From the NCBI RefSeq assembly GCF_031157835.1, contig NZ_JAVIDR010000001.1, positions 1 to 64,000 on the forward strand: a stretch of DNA of 64,000 nt. Direction: 5' to 3'. Of the stretch, positions 9,339-19,955 are shown piece by piece. The DNA comes from Acinetobacter rudis. Lineage in GTDB: Bacteria > Pseudomonadota > Gammaproteobacteria > Pseudomonadales > Moraxellaceae. Positions within the stretch are counted from its first letter, which is position 1. The number at the start of each line of letters is the position of its first letter. A program made the translations under genes and the position numbers. The notes beneath the pieces were generated by a model. It was not told the DNA's origin. It saw nothing but the letters and a program-made list of their open reading frames with translations, and made no database searches.

Positions 9339-10784
9339 ATGCCGCCTTTGCAACTTATTTGGTTTAGACAAGACTTACGTATACATGATCATGCTGCTCT
9401 TTGGCATGCTCGCCAAGCGGGTCCATGTATTGCCTTAGTCATACTTAGTCCTGCTCAGTGGCAACTGCATAATGACGCTACAATTAAAATCGATTTTTAT
9501 TTAAGACAACTTAAGGCACTTCAGCAACAATTGCTCTTACTTAATATTCCTTTAATTATTGAACATATTGACTATTGGCATAATGTTTCCCCATCCTTAC
9601 TTATATGGCTCAATAAACTCAATATTCAGAATGTACATGCAAATATAGAATATGGTGACAATGAACATCATCGCGATCAATTCATCTCTGAGCATCTTGC
9701 CCAGCACAAAAAAACACTCTTTCTCTATCATGATCGCAGCATATTTCAGGTAGGAAGTATATTAAGTAAATCTCAACAGCCCTATAAAGTTTTTGGTGCA
9801 TTTAAAAAGACTGTCTACGAGCAACTGAATATTTGCTTGCCACAATGTTTCCCTAGCGTTGATTCACAACATCAACTTCAACTCAATTGCACCCTGCCTA
9901 ATAAGATTCCCACTCTAACTGAACTCGGTTTTAACGATATTGCTCCAGAACAACAAGCGTTATGGCCGATTACTGAAGGCTATGCATGGAAAAAACTAGA
10001 TGATTTTATTCAGCATGATGTTTTAGATTACGATCAAACTCGTGATTTTCCAGCCGCCCAAGGCAGCAGTCAATTATCCCCCTATTTAAATATTGGTATC
10101 CTCTCTGTTCGACAATGCTTACATGCTTTGTTTTCATCTAGTCATGGTCAATTTCATCTACGCCATCATGGTCAGCAAATTTGGTTAGACGAACTGCTTT
10201 GGCGTGAGTTTTATCAACATATATTATTCCACTATCCCCAAATTTCTAAAGGTAAAAGCTTCAAGCCTGAACTACAACAGCTAAAATGGCGTGAGGCTGA
10301 ATCAGAGTTAATCGCTTGGCAACATGGACACACAGGTATCCCTATTGTTGATGCAGGCATGCGTCAATTATTGGCCACAGGCTGGATGCATAATCGAGTT
10401 CGTATGATTAGCGCCATGTTTTTAAGTAAAAATCTACTCATCGATTGGCGTTTAGGTGAACAGTGGTTTATGCAGCATTTAATTGATGGTGATTTAGCAG
10501 CCAATAACGGCGGCTGGCAATGGTGTGCATCTACTGGTGTTGATGCCGTACCATATTTTCGGATTTTTAACCCAATGACTCAGTCACAACGTTTTGACCC
10601 CCATGGTCATTATATTCGTCAATGGTTGCCTGAATTAAAGCATTTAGATAACAAAACAATCCATATGCCCTACCAGTATCAACCCAATATTCAATTAAAT
10701 TATCCGAAACCTATTGTTGATTTAAAACAAAGTCGTTTACGCGCCATTGAACATTTTAGACTGCACGTAAATCAAATAAACTGA
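9339..10784 (+). CDS. phrB: Deoxyribodipyrimidine photolyase PhrB
   Basis: A 481-residue light-driven DNA repair enzyme of the class I CPD photolyase type. The N-terminal antenna-binding Rossmann domain starts IWFRQDLRIHDHAAL (about residues 6-20). The C-terminal FAD domain has LDELLWREFYQHI and the flavin/DNA-binding stretch DGDLAANNGGWQW (about 385-397). Length matches E. coli PhrB. It diverges from pyrB across about 200 bp and is probably monocistronic. Confidence 0.93.
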   Translation: MPPLQLIWFRQDLRIHDHAALWHARQAGPCIALVILSPAQWQLHNDATIKIDFYLRQLKALQQQLLLLNIPLIIEHIDYWHNVSPSLLIWLNKLNIQNVHANIEYGDNEHHRDQFISEHLAQHKKTLFLYHDRSIFQVGSILSKSQQPYKVFGAFKKTVYEQLNICLPQCFPSVDSQHQLQLNCTLPNKIPTLTELGFNDIAPEQQALWPITEGYAWKKLDDFIQHDVLDYDQTRDFPAAQGSSQLSPYLNIGILSVRQCLHALFSSSHGQFHLRHHGQQIWLDELLWREFYQHILFHYPQISKGKSFKPELQQLKWREAESELIAWQHGHTGIPIVDAGMRQLLATGWMHNRVRMISAMFLSKNLLIDWRLGEQWFMQHLIDGDLAANNGGWQWCASTGVDAVPYFRIFNPMTQSQRFDPHGHYIRQWLPELKHLDNKTIHMPYQYQPNIQLNYPKPIVDLKQSRLRAIEHFRLHVNQIN

Positions 10785-10930
10785 CTTATTGATGACATGC
10801 AATTCTGCAACAATATACTGTCTGGCTTGTCTGAAAAACAAGCTAAGCCACCTTGCATAAAATGTTGCACAAGTTTTCCCCTTAAAAATACGTTAAAATA
10901 ACTGATTGCTCAGCAGCTTTGGAAATTTAC

Positions 10931-13135
10931 ATGAACTCAAAACCGCGTTTATCAACCTATTGGGTGACCTGTGCGGATGGATTAGAAAACCTACTCCAAG
11001 AAGAAATACATGATTTAGGGGTCAGTGAGGTTGAGCGTTTTCCAGGGCGCTTAGTATTTAAAGGTACGCTTGAACATGCCTATAAAATCTGCATGTGGTC
11101 ACGTTTAGCTTCACGTGTATTGATGCCAATTCACAGTGTAGAAATTGAACGTACTCATGACGCACGTGATGTCGCAGAAGAGCTTTATGAAGCCGCTATT
11201 GCTTTTGATTGGTCATTGATTTTTTCTGCCCAAAGTACTTTTGCCATTCGTTTGCATACTGAACGTGAAATTAAAGTGAACACCCAGTTTGCAACCTTAC
11301 GTGCCAAAGATGGTGTAGTTGATGCATTTATGGATGCTGTAGGACGCCGCCCAAGTATTGATACTAAAGCTCCAGAAATTACACTCTTTGTCCAAGCGGG
11401 TAAAACTGAACACCATTTCTGTCTTGATCTGTCTGGTGATTCTTTACATAAGCGTGGATATCGTCGTTATATGACGGATGCGCCAATTAAAGAAAACTTA
11501 GCTGCTGCAATCTTGATGCGTATAGGCCTCGCTAAAAAACGTCCTGATATTTTTGTTGACCCAATGTGTGGTTCTGGTACGTTCATCATTGAAGCTTTAA
11601 TGATCTTAACTGATCGTGCACCTGGTCTAGTTCGTCGCTTTGGTTTTAATGGTTGGCAAGGTCATGATCATGAACTTTGGATGAATATTAAAGCTGATGC
11701 TGCTACACGTCACCAACATGCACTAGAACAAACACTACCTGCTTTTTATGCTTTCGATGCAGACTGGGAAGCAATTAAAGCAACCAAACAAAATATTATT
11801 GCTGCTGGTTTTGAATCGGTACTCGATCATATTAAAATCGAAGAGCGTACTTTAGCCGATTGGCCTGATTTTCATACTGAAAATAAAACAGCGGTATTGG
11901 TAACAAACCCACCATATGGTGAGCGTTTAGGTGAAAAAGCATCTAACCGTGCACTTTACCAAGGTTTATCTGCACGTCTACAACAATATTTCCCAAATCA
12001 AACCGTTGCTATTATTGCTGCTCAAGTTGAACAGGCGGATGTTTTGGCATTGCATGATCCTCAAACCATGCGCTTGATGAATGGTAAACTGCCTATTTAT
12101 ATTCGCTCTGGTGTGGTTAAAGCAGCAACTGTCGTAAAACCATGGTTAGAAACTTGGCAACCACAAAGCTTTGAGGCAATTGAAGGTGCTGAAGACTTTG
12201 CCAACCGCCTACAAAAAAATCTACAAAGCTTAAAAAAATGGGTCGTTAAAGATCAAGTACATTGTTTACGTGTATACGATGCAGATCTACCCGACTTTAA
12301 TTTGGCAGTTGATATCTATGGTGATCGCTTGCATGTACAAGAATATGCACCACCGAAAAAGATTGATCCAGAAAAAGCCAAAAAGCGTTTTAATTTAGCG
12401 CTTGCTGCTATTCGTGCAGTAACGGGGCTAAATCGTGATGTCATCTTTATTAAAACTCGTGCTCGTCAAGAAGGTAAAAACCAGTACAGCAAACAATCTA
12501 CAGCTTCGAAACGTTTTATTGTACAAGAAGGTCAAGCAAAGATTTTAGTGAACTTAACGGATTATCTAGATACTGGATTATTCTTAGACCACCGTCAAAT
12601 GCGTTTACGCATTGCTAAAGAAGCAAAAGGTAAGCACTTCTTAAATCTTTACAGTTATACCTCTACCGCAAGCTTACATGCTGCCTTAGGTGGTGCTGCG
12701 AGTACAACCAGTGTTGACTTGTCCAATACTTATCTGAACTGGTCTAAAGAAAACTTTGTGCTCAATGGTCTAACTGTTGATCATGCTGATGAGCAACACC
12801 AGTTTTTTGCCAGTGATTGTTTTGAGTGGCTTAAAGAAGGTCATGAACAATATGATCTTATCTTTATCGACCCACCAACATTCTCAAATTCGAAAAAGTT
12901 TTATGGAACTTTTGATGTGCAACGTGACCATAACTCTCTGTTAAAACGAGCCATGAACCGTTTAAGTTCAGGTGGAACGCTCTACTTCTCAAACAACTAT
13001 CGTGGTTTTGAGTTAGATGAGGAAGTTCAAGCCATGTTTGAAACAGTTGAAATTACCCACGAAACCATTGGTCCTGACTTTAAGCGTAATCAAAAAATCC
13101 ACCGCGCTTGGAAAATCACACATTATGGTGTGTAA
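10931..13135 (+). CDS. rlmL: Bifunctional 23S rRNA methyltransferase RlmKL
   Basis: A 734-residue fusion of two rRNA methyltransferases: RlmL (m2G2445) at the N-terminus and RlmK (m7G2069) at the C-terminus. Domains in order: a THUMP-type RNA-binding region (about 1-160), a methyltransferase with DPMCGSGTFIIEA and catalytic NPPYGERLG (about 190-380), and a second Rossmann methyltransferase with FLDHRQMRLRI and IDPPTFSNSKK (about 540-650). ATG 10931 is preferred over an in-frame TTG 12 bp upstream, because MNSKPRLSTYWVTCADG matches the usual N-terminus. Confidence 0.95.
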   Translation: MNSKPRLSTYWVTCADGLENLLQEEIHDLGVSEVERFPGRLVFKGTLEHAYKICMWSRLASRVLMPIHSVEIERTHDARDVAEELYEAAIAFDWSLIFSAQSTFAIRLHTEREIKVNTQFATLRAKDGVVDAFMDAVGRRPSIDTKAPEITLFVQAGKTEHHFCLDLSGDSLHKRGYRRYMTDAPIKENLAAAILMRIGLAKKRPDIFVDPMCGSGTFIIEALMILTDRAPGLVRRFGFNGWQGHDHELWMNIKADAATRHQHALEQTLPAFYAFDADWEAIKATKQNIIAAGFESVLDHIKIEERTLADWPDFHTENKTAVLVTNPPYGERLGEKASNRALYQGLSARLQQYFPNQTVAIIAAQVEQADVLALHDPQTMRLMNGKLPIYIRSGVVKAATVVKPWLETWQPQSFEAIEGAEDFANRLQKNLQSLKKWVVKDQVHCLRVYDADLPDFNLAVDIYGDRLHVQEYAPPKKIDPEKAKKRFNLALAAIRAVTGLNRDVIFIKTRARQEGKNQYSKQSTASKRFIVQEGQAKILVNLTDYLDTGLFLDHRQMRLRIAKEAKGKHFLNLYSYTSTASLHAALGGAASTTSVDLSNTYLNWSKENFVLNGLTVDHADEQHQFFASDCFEWLKEGHEQYDLIFIDPPTFSNSKKFYGTFDVQRDHNSLLKRAMNRLSSGGTLYFSNNYRGFELDEEVQAMFETVEITHETIGPDFKRNQKIHRAWKITHYGV

Positions 13136-13152
13136 ACCATCATAAAAACCAC

Positions 13153-13184
13153 AACCTGAAAGTTTAGGCTTTCAGGTTTTTTTA
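13153..13184 (+). terminator. Rho-independent terminator of rlmL
   Basis: A 10-bp stem (aacctgaaag/ctttcaggtt), a 6-nt loop and a T-run of seven, 18 bp past the rlmL stop. Textbook form. Confidence 0.9.
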
Positions 13185-13199
13185 TGTATTTAAAATGCC

Positions 13200-13661
13200 T
13201 TAATGTTGTATGCTCGACTGTTTCGCCTCTGGGTTCACCCAAATCGTTACTTTTTCAGGCGTATCAATCACCACTGTATTGCCATGATGACTTAAACCTA
13301 TTTCAACTATTTTAAATTTTTGAGGTGGATCGACAATTTTAGTCACGGTTTCAATGGGTTTTAATTGTTTCTGTTGCTGATGTTGGTCATAAACAGTTTG
13401 CTCAATAAGCCAGATATTATGTTGATCAGAATAAACTTGACTTAAATCTTGAGTAGTAACAGGAGAAGCCGTCTGAGAGAGTGATAGCACATTAGAAATA
13501 GCTTGCTCAGTAACCCAAGATGTACCTTTCAGCTCAGCATCTTGTAGGTGAAAAAAAGAGACTGGCTCAGCCATTGCTGCTGGCTGATAACAACAACCAA
13601 TAAGAACTAAGATCCCCCACTGCTTGCAAATATTGTTGTTTTGACGAATTAATCTGTTCAT
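13200..13661 (-). CDS. Hypothetical exported protein
   Basis: A 153-residue protein with a probable signal peptide after a basic N-terminus (KQWGILVLIGCC, then QPAAMA as a likely cleavage site). The remainder is a small beta-rich polar protein ending EKVTIWVNPEAKQ. No family was recognised. It lies between the rlmL terminator and the clpB terminator, so it is probably transcribed alone. Confidence 0.55.
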   Translation of the reverse strand: MNRLIRQNNNICKQWGILVLIGCCYQPAAMAEPVSFFHLQDAELKGTSWVTEQAISNVLSLSQTASPVTTQDLSQVYSDQHNIWLIEQTVYDQHQQQKQLKPIETVTKIVDPPQKFKIVEIGLSHHGNTVVIDTPEKVTIWVNPEAKQSSIQH

Positions 13662-13761
13662 ATAAGCTATCCATTTCTTACGTTCCTACAATGAACCTAG
13701 CAACTCCTATCCCATATTACAATTATGTCATTCAATTTTCAGACCAATGGAGATAGGCAAA

Positions 13762-13791
13762 AAAAATATCGGCTATAAAGCCGATATTTTG
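13762..13791 (-). terminator. Terminator of clpB
   Basis: A 12-bp stem (aaaatatcggct/agccgatatttt) with a 4-nt loop lies 25 bp after the clpB stop. The minus-strand copy is followed by a long T-run. Confidence 0.88.
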
Positions 13792-13815
13792 TGTATACAG
13801 AATAAAATGTTCAGA

Positions 13816-16395
13816 TTAACTCAACTTTGTTTTCACAAATTGAAGTTGACCATGATCAGCAGTCACCTCAATGCGATCACCAGGTTGGAACTCACCAGCC
13901 AAGATTTTTTGTGCTAATGGGTTCTCCACTTGCTGTTGAATTGCACGTTTCAATGGTCTTGCACCAAAAATTGGGTCATAACCTGCATCTATTAACAAAT
14001 CAAATGCGTTATCTTCCACATTAAATCGTAAATCACGCTCTTCTAAACGCGAACGTAGACGATTTAATTGAATGTCGGCAATACCGCGGATCTGTTCTTT
14101 TTTCAATGCATGGAAAACAACAAGTTCGTCAATACGATTAATAAATTCTGGACGGAAATGCTCACCAACAGCAGCCATCACCACTGCACGAATAGCCTCA
14201 TCACTTGCACCATCACCTAATTCACGTACATCTTGTGAACCTAGGTTAGATGTCATAACAATGACTGTATTTTTAAAGTCAATCGTACGCCCTTGTGAAT
14301 CAGTCAAACGCCCATCATCTAGAACTTGCAGCAAGATATTAAACACATCTGGATGTGCTTTTTCCACCTCATCGAACAACACCACACTATACGGTTTACG
14401 ACGTACAGCCTCAGTTAAAATACCACCTTCCTCATATCCAACATACCCTGGAGGTGCACCCACCAAGCGACTCACCGAATGTTTTTCCATGAACTCACTC
14501 ATATCAATTCGGATCATGGCATCATCACTGTCAAACATAAAGTTTGCCAAAGCCTTGGTCAACTCAGTTTTACCTACACCTGTTGGTCCTAAGAACAAGA
14601 ACGAACCACTTGGACGATTAGGATCTGATAAGCCTGCTCTTGAACGACGAATTGCATTCGATACCGCAACTACAGCTTCATCTTGACCAACCACGCGTTG
14701 ATGTAAAAATGATTCCATTTCAAGCAACTTTTCACGTTCGCCTTGAAGCATTTTTGCAACAGGAATACCAGTTGCTGCACTCACGACTTCAGCAATTTCA
14801 TTATCAGTTACTTTAGTACGAATCAACTTAGGCTCTTCAGCCTCATCTACTTTTTCAACATGCTCTAAACGTTTTTGCAACTCAGGAATGACGCCATACT
14901 GTAAGCGACTTGCTTCTGCCCAGTCACCGTCACGCTGTGCCTTCTCTTGCGCAATACGTGCTTGATCTAGCTCAATTTGAACCTTACTTGTGCCTTCAAC
15001 TAAAGTTTTTTCAGCACGCCATACTTCCTCAAGGTCGTTATACTCTTTTTGCACTTCTGCAATTTGCTGTTCTAGATGACTAACTTCGACTTTACTCACC
15101 GAATCCTCATCTTTTTTCACAGCCTCTAACTGCATTTTCAACTGAATCAAACGACGGTCGAGACGATCAAGTGGTTCAGGTTTAGAGTCAATTTCCATTT
15201 TGATACGTGATGCAGCTTCATCGATCAAATCGATGGCTTTATCGGGCAATTGGCGATCAGTAATATAACGGTGTGACATTTTTGCTGCAGCAATAATTGC
15301 TGAGTCTAAGATCTGTACACCATGATGCGTTGCATACTTCTCTTTTAAACCACGTAAAATTGCAATGGTATCTTCAACACTTGGCTCATCAACCAATACT
15401 TTTTGGAAACGACGCTCTAAGGCAGCATCTTTTTCAATATATTGGCGGTACTCATCCAAGGTAGTGGCACCAACACAACGAAGTTCACCACGTGCTAATG
15501 CAGGTTTAAGCATATTACCTGCATCCATAGCCCCATCACCTTTACCAGCACCCACTAGCGTATGTAATTCATCTATAAATAAGATGACACTACCTTCCTG
15601 CTTTGCCAAATCTGTCAAAACAGCTTTGAGACGTTCTTCAAACTCACCACGGTATTTTGCACCAGCCAGTAATGCACCTAAATCTAAAGATAAAACTCGT
15701 TTATCTTTTAAACTATCAGGTACTTCACCATTTACAATTCGTTGAGCTAGACCTTCAACAATAGCTGTTTTACCAACACCAGGTTCCCCAATTAATACAG
15801 GGTTATTCTTTGTTCTACGCGACAAAACCTGAATAGTACGACGGATTTCTTCATCACGACCAATAACAGGATCTAATTTACCCATCAAGGCACGTTCATT
15901 TAAATCAATCGTATATTTATTCAGAGAGTCACGTTGATCTTCATGATTGTTACTCATTACTTTGTCATTTCCTCTAATTTTATCGATCACTTGACGTAAA
16001 GTTTCAACATTTAAACCAGCATCACTCATTAATTTTTTAGTGGCGCCAGTTTGTAACAATCCCAATAACACCCAATCTGTTGATAAAAATTCGTCTCCTG
16101 CTTTTACCGCAAAACTATCTGCTAGATTTAATGCTTTTACCGCATCAGGGCTTAAATTAATATCGCCTGTTACTTGACCCAAAGTTGCTGCCTGATTTAA
16201 TGCCTGCTCAAGCCCACTTTGTAATTCTGGTAAACGCGCACCAGCTTGCTGTAACAAACTTAAATTTGAAGGCTCTTTTAATAAAGCAGATAGAATATGG
16301 ATACCTTCAATCGCTGCATGATCTTTGGACATTGCAAGTGATTGAGCATCTGACAGAGCTTGTTGTAAGCGATTAGTAAATTTTTCAAAACGCAT
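13816..16395 (-). CDS. clpB: ATP-dependent disaggregase ClpB
   Basis: An 859-residue Hsp100 chaperone that rescues aggregated proteins together with DnaK. An N-terminal Clp-N repeat domain (1-145) is followed by AAA+ domain 1 (Walker A GEPGVGKT near 206, Walker [10 protein letters not shown]), a coiled-coil middle domain (about 410-525) and AAA+ domain 2 (GPTGVGKT near 605, [12 protein letters not shown]). ATG 16395 ([10 protein letters not shown]) is chosen over an in-frame start six codons upstream because it matches ClpB N-termini. A heat-shock-like promoter lies just upstream. Confidence 0.97.
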   Translation of the reverse strand: MRFEKFTNRLQQALSDAQSLAMSKDHAAIEGIHILSALLKEPSNLSLLQQAGARLPELQSGLEQALNQAATLGQVTGDINLSPDAVKALNLADSFAVKAGDEFLSTDWVLLGLLQTGATKKLMSDAGLNVETLRQVIDKIRGNDKVMSNNHEDQRDSLNKYTIDLNERALMGKLDPVIGRDEEIRRTIQVLSRRTKNNPVLIGEPGVGKTAIVEGLAQRIVNGEVPDSLKDKRVLSLDLGALLAGAKYRGEFEERLKAVLTDLAKQEGSVILFIDELHTLVGAGKGDGAMDAGNMLKPALARGELRCVGATTLDEYRQYIEKDAALERRFQKVLVDEPSVEDTIAILRGLKEKYATHHGVQILDSAIIAAAKMSHRYITDRQLPDKAIDLIDEAASRIKMEIDSKPEPLDRLDRRLIQLKMQLEAVKKDEDSVSKVEVSHLEQQIAEVQKEYNDLEEVWRAEKTLVEGTSKVQIELDQARIAQEKAQRDGDWAEASRLQYGVIPELQKRLEHVEKVDEAEEPKLIRTKVTDNEIAEVVSAATGIPVAKMLQGEREKLLEMESFLHQRVVGQDEAVVAVSNAIRRSRAGLSDPNRPSGSFLFLGPTGVGKTELTKALANFMFDSDDAMIRIDMSEFMEKHSVSRLVGAPPGYVGYEEGGILTEAVRRKPYSVVLFDEVEKAHPDVFNILLQVLDDGRLTDSQGRTIDFKNTVIVMTSNLGSQDVRELGDGASDEAIRAVVMAAVGEHFRPEFINRIDELVVFHALKKEQIRGIADIQLNRLRSRLEERDLRFNVEDNAFDLLIDAGYDPIFGARPLKRAIQQQVENPLAQKILAGEFQPGDRIEVTADHGQLQFVKTKLS

Positions 16396-16433
16396 TATTG
16401 TTATTCCTCGCAAGAAATTTTTTGATTGATTTA

Positions 16434-16462
16434 TAAATGGGTATGGTTAGATAAATTTCAAA
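16434..16462 (-). promoter_or_regulatory. Possible sigma-32 (heat-shock) promoter of clpB
   Basis: On the minus strand TTTGAAA (16462-16456) and CCCATTTA (16441-16434) are separated by 14 bp. This is close to the RpoH consensus (CTTGAAA, then CCCCATNT) and lies about 40 bp upstream of the clpB ATG. ClpB is a classical RpoH target. Seen by eye only. Confidence 0.5.
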
Positions 16463-16653
16463 CGTTTTTTTAAAAAAAATAGAGATATTTCAGTTTATTA
16501 ACGATATATATCAAAAAATATAAATCGGCATAAATATGGTGGTGATTTTATTGCTTTTCAAGTCAAATATGTAAAGTTTATTTTAGAGTTTATCAATCAA
16601 AAAAGAATACATCCAACGCTTTGAATCAGGCCCTTATCATGCGATTCAAATAC

Positions 16654-16679
16654 CCCAGTGAAGCAATAGCTTCACTGGG
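16654..16679 (-). terminator. Hairpin after the osmC-family gene
   Basis: A perfect 11-bp stem (cccagtgaagc/gcttcactggg) with a 4-nt loop, 11 bp beyond the stop codon at 16690. The T-run is weak. Confidence 0.7.
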
Positions 16680-16689
16680 ACTTAACAGA

Positions 16690-17121
16690 TTATACGCCTG
16701 CATCTGCTTCGATAATTTCAAAATCGTGGCTAATTTCAACCCCACCAGCTGACAACATTTTGCTCGCGGAACAATATTTTTCAGCAGATAATTCAATTGC
16801 TTTGGCAACTTGCTTTTCTTTGACATTGCGGCCAGTAACAACAAAATGTAAATGAATTTTGGTGAACACAGCAGGAACTGCATCAGCTCGATCAGCTTTA
16901 AGCTGACAAACAACATCCGTCACATCCTGTTTGGATTTCTTTAAAATAGTTACAATATCGAAAGATGCACAACCACCAAGTCCCATTAAAATTAGCTCCA
17001 TAGGACGCGGTCCCAGATTTTGACCGCCATAAGCAGCAGAACCATCCATAACCACTCGGTGTCCGCTTTCAGAATTTGCCTCAAAAGCAACATTCTCTAA
17101 CCAATGTACACTTGTTTGCAT
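16690..17121 (-). CDS. OsmC-family peroxiredoxin-like protein
   Basis: A 143-residue protein of the OsmC/Ohr superfamily. Two conserved cysteines sit in GGCASFDIVTILKK and KYCSASKML, the redox pair used by OsmC-type thiol peroxidases. The PMELILMGLGGCASFD helix is typical of the YhfA-like subgroup. ATG 17121 is preferred to a GTG three codons upstream because an AGGTGG ribosome binding site lies at good spacing before it. The gene diverges from vfr. Peroxide detoxification is inferred from the family. Confidence 0.85.
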   Translation of the reverse strand: MQTSVHWLENVAFEANSESGHRVVMDGSAAYGGQNLGPRPMELILMGLGGCASFDIVTILKKSKQDVTDVVCQLKADRADAVPAVFTKIHLHFVVTGRNVKEKQVAKAIELSAEKYCSASKMLSAGGVEISHDFEIIEADAGV

Positions 17122-17272
17122 TGCAACCACCTAAAAAAATCTATAAATTGACGGGGTAGCGGTAACACTAGCATAAAATGGGTTGAGAAGGAATTTCACC
17201 TCGTTGCTTCTGCTTTATGAGCTCATTCTAGGTCTATAGATCTATTTACTATCCAGTTTGGAATTTATAAGC

Positions 17273-17977
17273 ATGGCTTCCAATTTATCATATCTAAGTA
17301 CTGATGCCTTATCTCCAGGTCAACTCCCGGAATCCGTAAAGGCATTACTCAAACGCGCCCAAATCAATCGTTTTCCGAAACGAATGACTATTATTGATGA
17401 GGGTAGTGAATCAAAATCACTCTATTTGATTTTAAAAGGTTCAGTTTCAATCATATTACGCGAAGATGATGATCGAGAAATTGTCGTCGCATACCTAAAT
17501 CCTGGTGACTTCTTTGGTGAAATGGGCTTGTTTGAAGCAAATCCACAACGTACTGCCGAAGTTAGAACTCGTGATACATGTGAAATCGCAGAAATCAGCT
17601 ATGAAAACTTCCATGAATTAAGTCGAACTTATCCCGACTTAAGTTATGCTGTTTTTGCACAGTTAGTTAGACGTTTGAAAAACACCACCCGTAAAGTAAC
17701 AGACCTTGCATTTATTGATGTTTCTGGTCGTATTGCACGTTGTTTAATTGATTTATGTGCTCAACCAGAAGCGATGATCCTTCCAAATGGTCGTCAAATC
17801 CGTATTACTCGTCAAGAAATTGGCCGTATTGTTGGATGTTCACGTGAAATGGTCGGACGCGTTTTAAAAACCCTTGAAGAGCAAGGTATGATCGAAACTG
17901 ATGGTAAAGCTATTTTAATATTTGATAGCTCGCTTGAAGAATCGGCACAAGATGACAATGCTACTGATGTTGAATAA
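17273..17977 (+). CDS. vfr: cAMP-binding transcription regulator Vfr/CRP family
   Basis: A 234-residue CRP-family regulator. The cyclic-nucleotide-binding domain (about 15-135) has GDFFGEMGLFEANPQRTAEV, close to the cAMP phosphate-binding cassette of CRP. The C-terminal winged helix has ITRQEIGRIVGCSREMVGRV, nearly identical to the CRP recognition helix region. An acidic tail (EESAQDDNATDVE) follows. ATG 17273 (MASNLSYLS) is used rather than an in-frame start 15 bp upstream. It is terminated by the hairpins at 17995 and 18041. cAMP dependence is inferred from the motif. Confidence 0.92.
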   Translation: MASNLSYLSTDALSPGQLPESVKALLKRAQINRFPKRMTIIDEGSESKSLYLILKGSVSIILREDDDREIVVAYLNPGDFFGEMGLFEANPQRTAEVRTRDTCEIAEISYENFHELSRTYPDLSYAVFAQLVRRLKNTTRKVTDLAFIDVSGRIARCLIDLCAQPEAMILPNGRQIRITRQEIGRIVGCSREMVGRVLKTLEEQGMIETDGKAILIFDSSLEESAQDDNATDVE

Positions 17978-17994
17978 TCAATAACATATAAAAA

Positions 17995-18016
17995 ATGCAA
18001 ATCTTATGATTTGCAT
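17995..18016 (+). terminator. Hairpin after vfr
   Basis: A perfect 9-bp stem (atgcaaatc/gatttgcat) with a 4-nt loop, 17 bp after the vfr stop. A preceding A-run would also allow activity on the minus strand. Confidence 0.6.
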
Positions 18017-18040
18017 CTCTTCCCACTAAAATAGTTAATC

Positions 18041-18084
18041 GCTCAGTGTTCATCTCTCCCATAAGCAAAAACACTGAGCTTTTT
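18041..18084 (+). terminator. Second terminator between vfr and tsaD
   Basis: A perfect 10-bp stem (gctcagtgtt/aacactgagc) with a 19-nt loop is followed by five T on the plus strand. It backs up the vfr hairpin between convergent genes. Confidence 0.75.
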
Positions 18085-18097
18085 CAATCCTATTTTC

Positions 18098-19114
18098 CTA
18101 ATCTTCTGTTGGTCGTGTTAATTCTGTCATTGGCCAGCGTGGTGTCGTAGATACAGATAAACCATCCTTTTGCCCAGCTTTTAAACGTTGATAACCTGCA
18201 AAAGCAATCATTGCACCATTATCGGTACAAAGTGCAGGCTCTGCATAATAGACCTCTGCTCGAATTTTCTTTAAATCCTGCTCTAGTCGTTCACGCAAAC
18301 GTTTGTTTGCACTTACCCCACCAGCAATAACCAACTGTTTGAGCCCAGTTTGTTTTAAAGCTTTTACAGATTTTTTAACAAGAGTATCGACCAGAGCTTC
18401 TTGGAATGAGGCAGCAATATCAGCATCACGTCCCAATGCTTCTGGCTTTTTCAGTTGTACTGAGACTGCTGTTTTTAACCCACTAAAAGAAAAATCTAAA
18501 CCTTGGTGTAACATAGGACGAGGAAAATCAAATGCAGTTGCATCACCTTGTTCAGCTAGTTTTGAAATATTCGGCCCACCTGGATACGGCAAAGCAAGCA
18601 TTTTAGCGACCTTATCAAACGCTTCACCTGCTGCATCATCAATTGATTCACCTAAAATCTCATATTCCCCAATTGCATAAGCAGCCATTAATTGAGTATG
18701 TCCACCAGAGACTAATAAGGCAACAAAGGGAAACTGTGGAGGAGTTGCTGATAACAAAGGTGCTAACATATGGCCTTCCATATGGTGAACACCCAATGCG
18801 GGTACATCTAGTGCATAGGCCAAAGTTCGACCAAACAATGCACCGGTCATCAATGCCCCCATTAAACCAGGGCCACGAGTATAAGCAACTGCATCAATTT
18901 GTTTCTTATCTATTTGACTTTGTTCTAATAATTCATTCAACAATGGAATCATCTTACGAACATGATCGCGTGATGCCAGTTCAGGTACAACACCACCGTA
19001 TTCCGCATGCAATTTAATTTGACTGTATAACACTTGTCCTCGTAACCCTAACTCACTGTCATACAGGGCCAAACCGGTTTCATCACAAGATGTTTCTAAG
19101 CCGAGAACAATCAT
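18098..19114 (-). CDS. tsaD: tRNA N6-adenosine threonylcarbamoyltransferase TsaD
   Basis: A 338-residue ASKHA-fold enzyme that transfers threonylcarbamoyl from threonylcarbamoyl-AMP to A37 of ANN-decoding tRNAs, working with TsaB and TsaE. Metal-binding His residues lie in [10 protein letters not shown] (about 110-119). Nucleotide-binding motifs are LVSGGHTQL and [14 protein letters not shown]. It begins [16 protein letters not shown], standard for the family. It diverges from rpsU, a common arrangement in gammaproteobacteria. The window also encodes TrmO, which acts later on the same base. Confidence 0.97.
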   Translation of the reverse strand: MIVLGLETSCDETGLALYDSELGLRGQVLYSQIKLHAEYGGVVPELASRDHVRKMIPLLNELLEQSQIDKKQIDAVAYTRGPGLMGALMTGALFGRTLAYALDVPALGVHHMEGHMLAPLLSATPPQFPFVALLVSGGHTQLMAAYAIGEYEILGESIDDAAGEAFDKVAKMLALPYPGGPNISKLAEQGDATAFDFPRPMLHQGLDFSFSGLKTAVSVQLKKPEALGRDADIAASFQEALVDTLVKKSVKALKQTGLKQLVIAGGVSANKRLRERLEQDLKKIRAEVYYAEPALCTDNGAMIAFAGYQRLKAGQKDGLSVSTTPRWPMTELTRPTED

Positions 19115-19258
19115 GTTTTTGCCTATTTCCTATTCCAAATTAATGCGCCGCTTATTATAGACTTGTGATATGAGATGTAAATGAGTAAAATACTGTCCTT
19201 CACTTGTGATCTAACACAATTATGTGTTGATCTTATCCATAAACTATGAGGATTCTTC

Positions 19259-19474
19259 ATGCCACAAGTTAAATTGAAAGAAGGCGAACCAGTTGACGTA
19301 GCTATCCGTCGTTTCAAACGTTCATGTGAAAAAGCGGGTGTCTTAGCTGACGTTCGTAAACGTGAATTTTATGAGAAACCAACTCAAGAACGTAAACGCA
19401 AAAAAGCTGCTGCAGTTAAACGTTACCAAAAGAAATTGGCGCGTGAATCTGTACGTACAACTCGCCTTTACTAA
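19259..19474 (+). CDS. rpsU: 30S ribosomal protein S21
   Basis: A 71-residue basic protein ([19 protein letters not shown] start) with the full S21 sequence; it binds the 30S subunit platform and helps initiation. An AGGA ribosome binding site sits 7-8 bp before ATG 19259. It is followed after 28 bp by the yqeY-like gene and diverges from tsaD. Confidence 0.97.
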
Positions 19475-19502
19475 TTAATTTGTGATTGACTGCTTGGAAT
19501 AA

Positions 19503-19952
19503 ATGATGACGACGCTAAAAAACCAGATTACTGATGTACTTAAAACATCCATGCGAGCCAAAGAAATGGCTGTAGTCAAGGTAATTCGTAGTCTGCAAGC
19601 AGCCATCAAGCAAATTGAAGTCGATGATCGTATCGAACTTGATGATAATCAAGTCCTTGCGGTCATTGAAAAACAAATCAAACAACGTAAAGAGTCAGTC
19701 AAAGCATTTAGTGCTGCAGACCGACAAGACCTCGCTAGTATTGAACAAGCCGAAATTGAGATTATCTCTCAGTTTCTACCAGCAGCTATGACTGAGGAAG
19801 AACTTGATTCTTTGATTGAGCAAACAATTACAGCTCAACAAGCTACTAGCATGAAAGATATGGGTAAGGTGATGAATTCTCTACGTCCGATCATAGCCGG
19901 ACGTGCCGATCCTGCTGAAGTATCAGCAAAAATCAAAGCACGCCTAAGTTAA
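19503..19952 (+). CDS. yqeY: GatB/YqeY domain-containing protein
   Basis: A 149-residue helical protein of the YqeY family, related to the C-terminal tRNA-binding tail of GatB. Typical stretches are RAKEMAVVKVIRSLQAAIKQ (N-terminal) and LRPIIAGRADPAEVSAKIKA (C-terminal). It is usually found next to rpsU, as here, and is probably co-transcribed. It may act on tRNA-dependent amidotransfer, but its precise role is not established. Confidence 0.88.
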   Translation: MMTTLKNQITDVLKTSMRAKEMAVVKVIRSLQAAIKQIEVDDRIELDDNQVLAVIEKQIKQRKESVKAFSAADRQDLASIEQAEIEIISQFLPAAMTEEELDSLIEQTITAQQATSMKDMGKVMNSLRPIIAGRADPAEVSAKIKARLS

Positions 19953-19955
19953 TAG

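Noticed and set aside
14072..14686. Long open frame (204 codons) on the plus strand inside clpB
   Set aside because: It is antisense to conserved AAA+ sequence of ClpB, has low-complexity Ser/Thr composition and no start signals.
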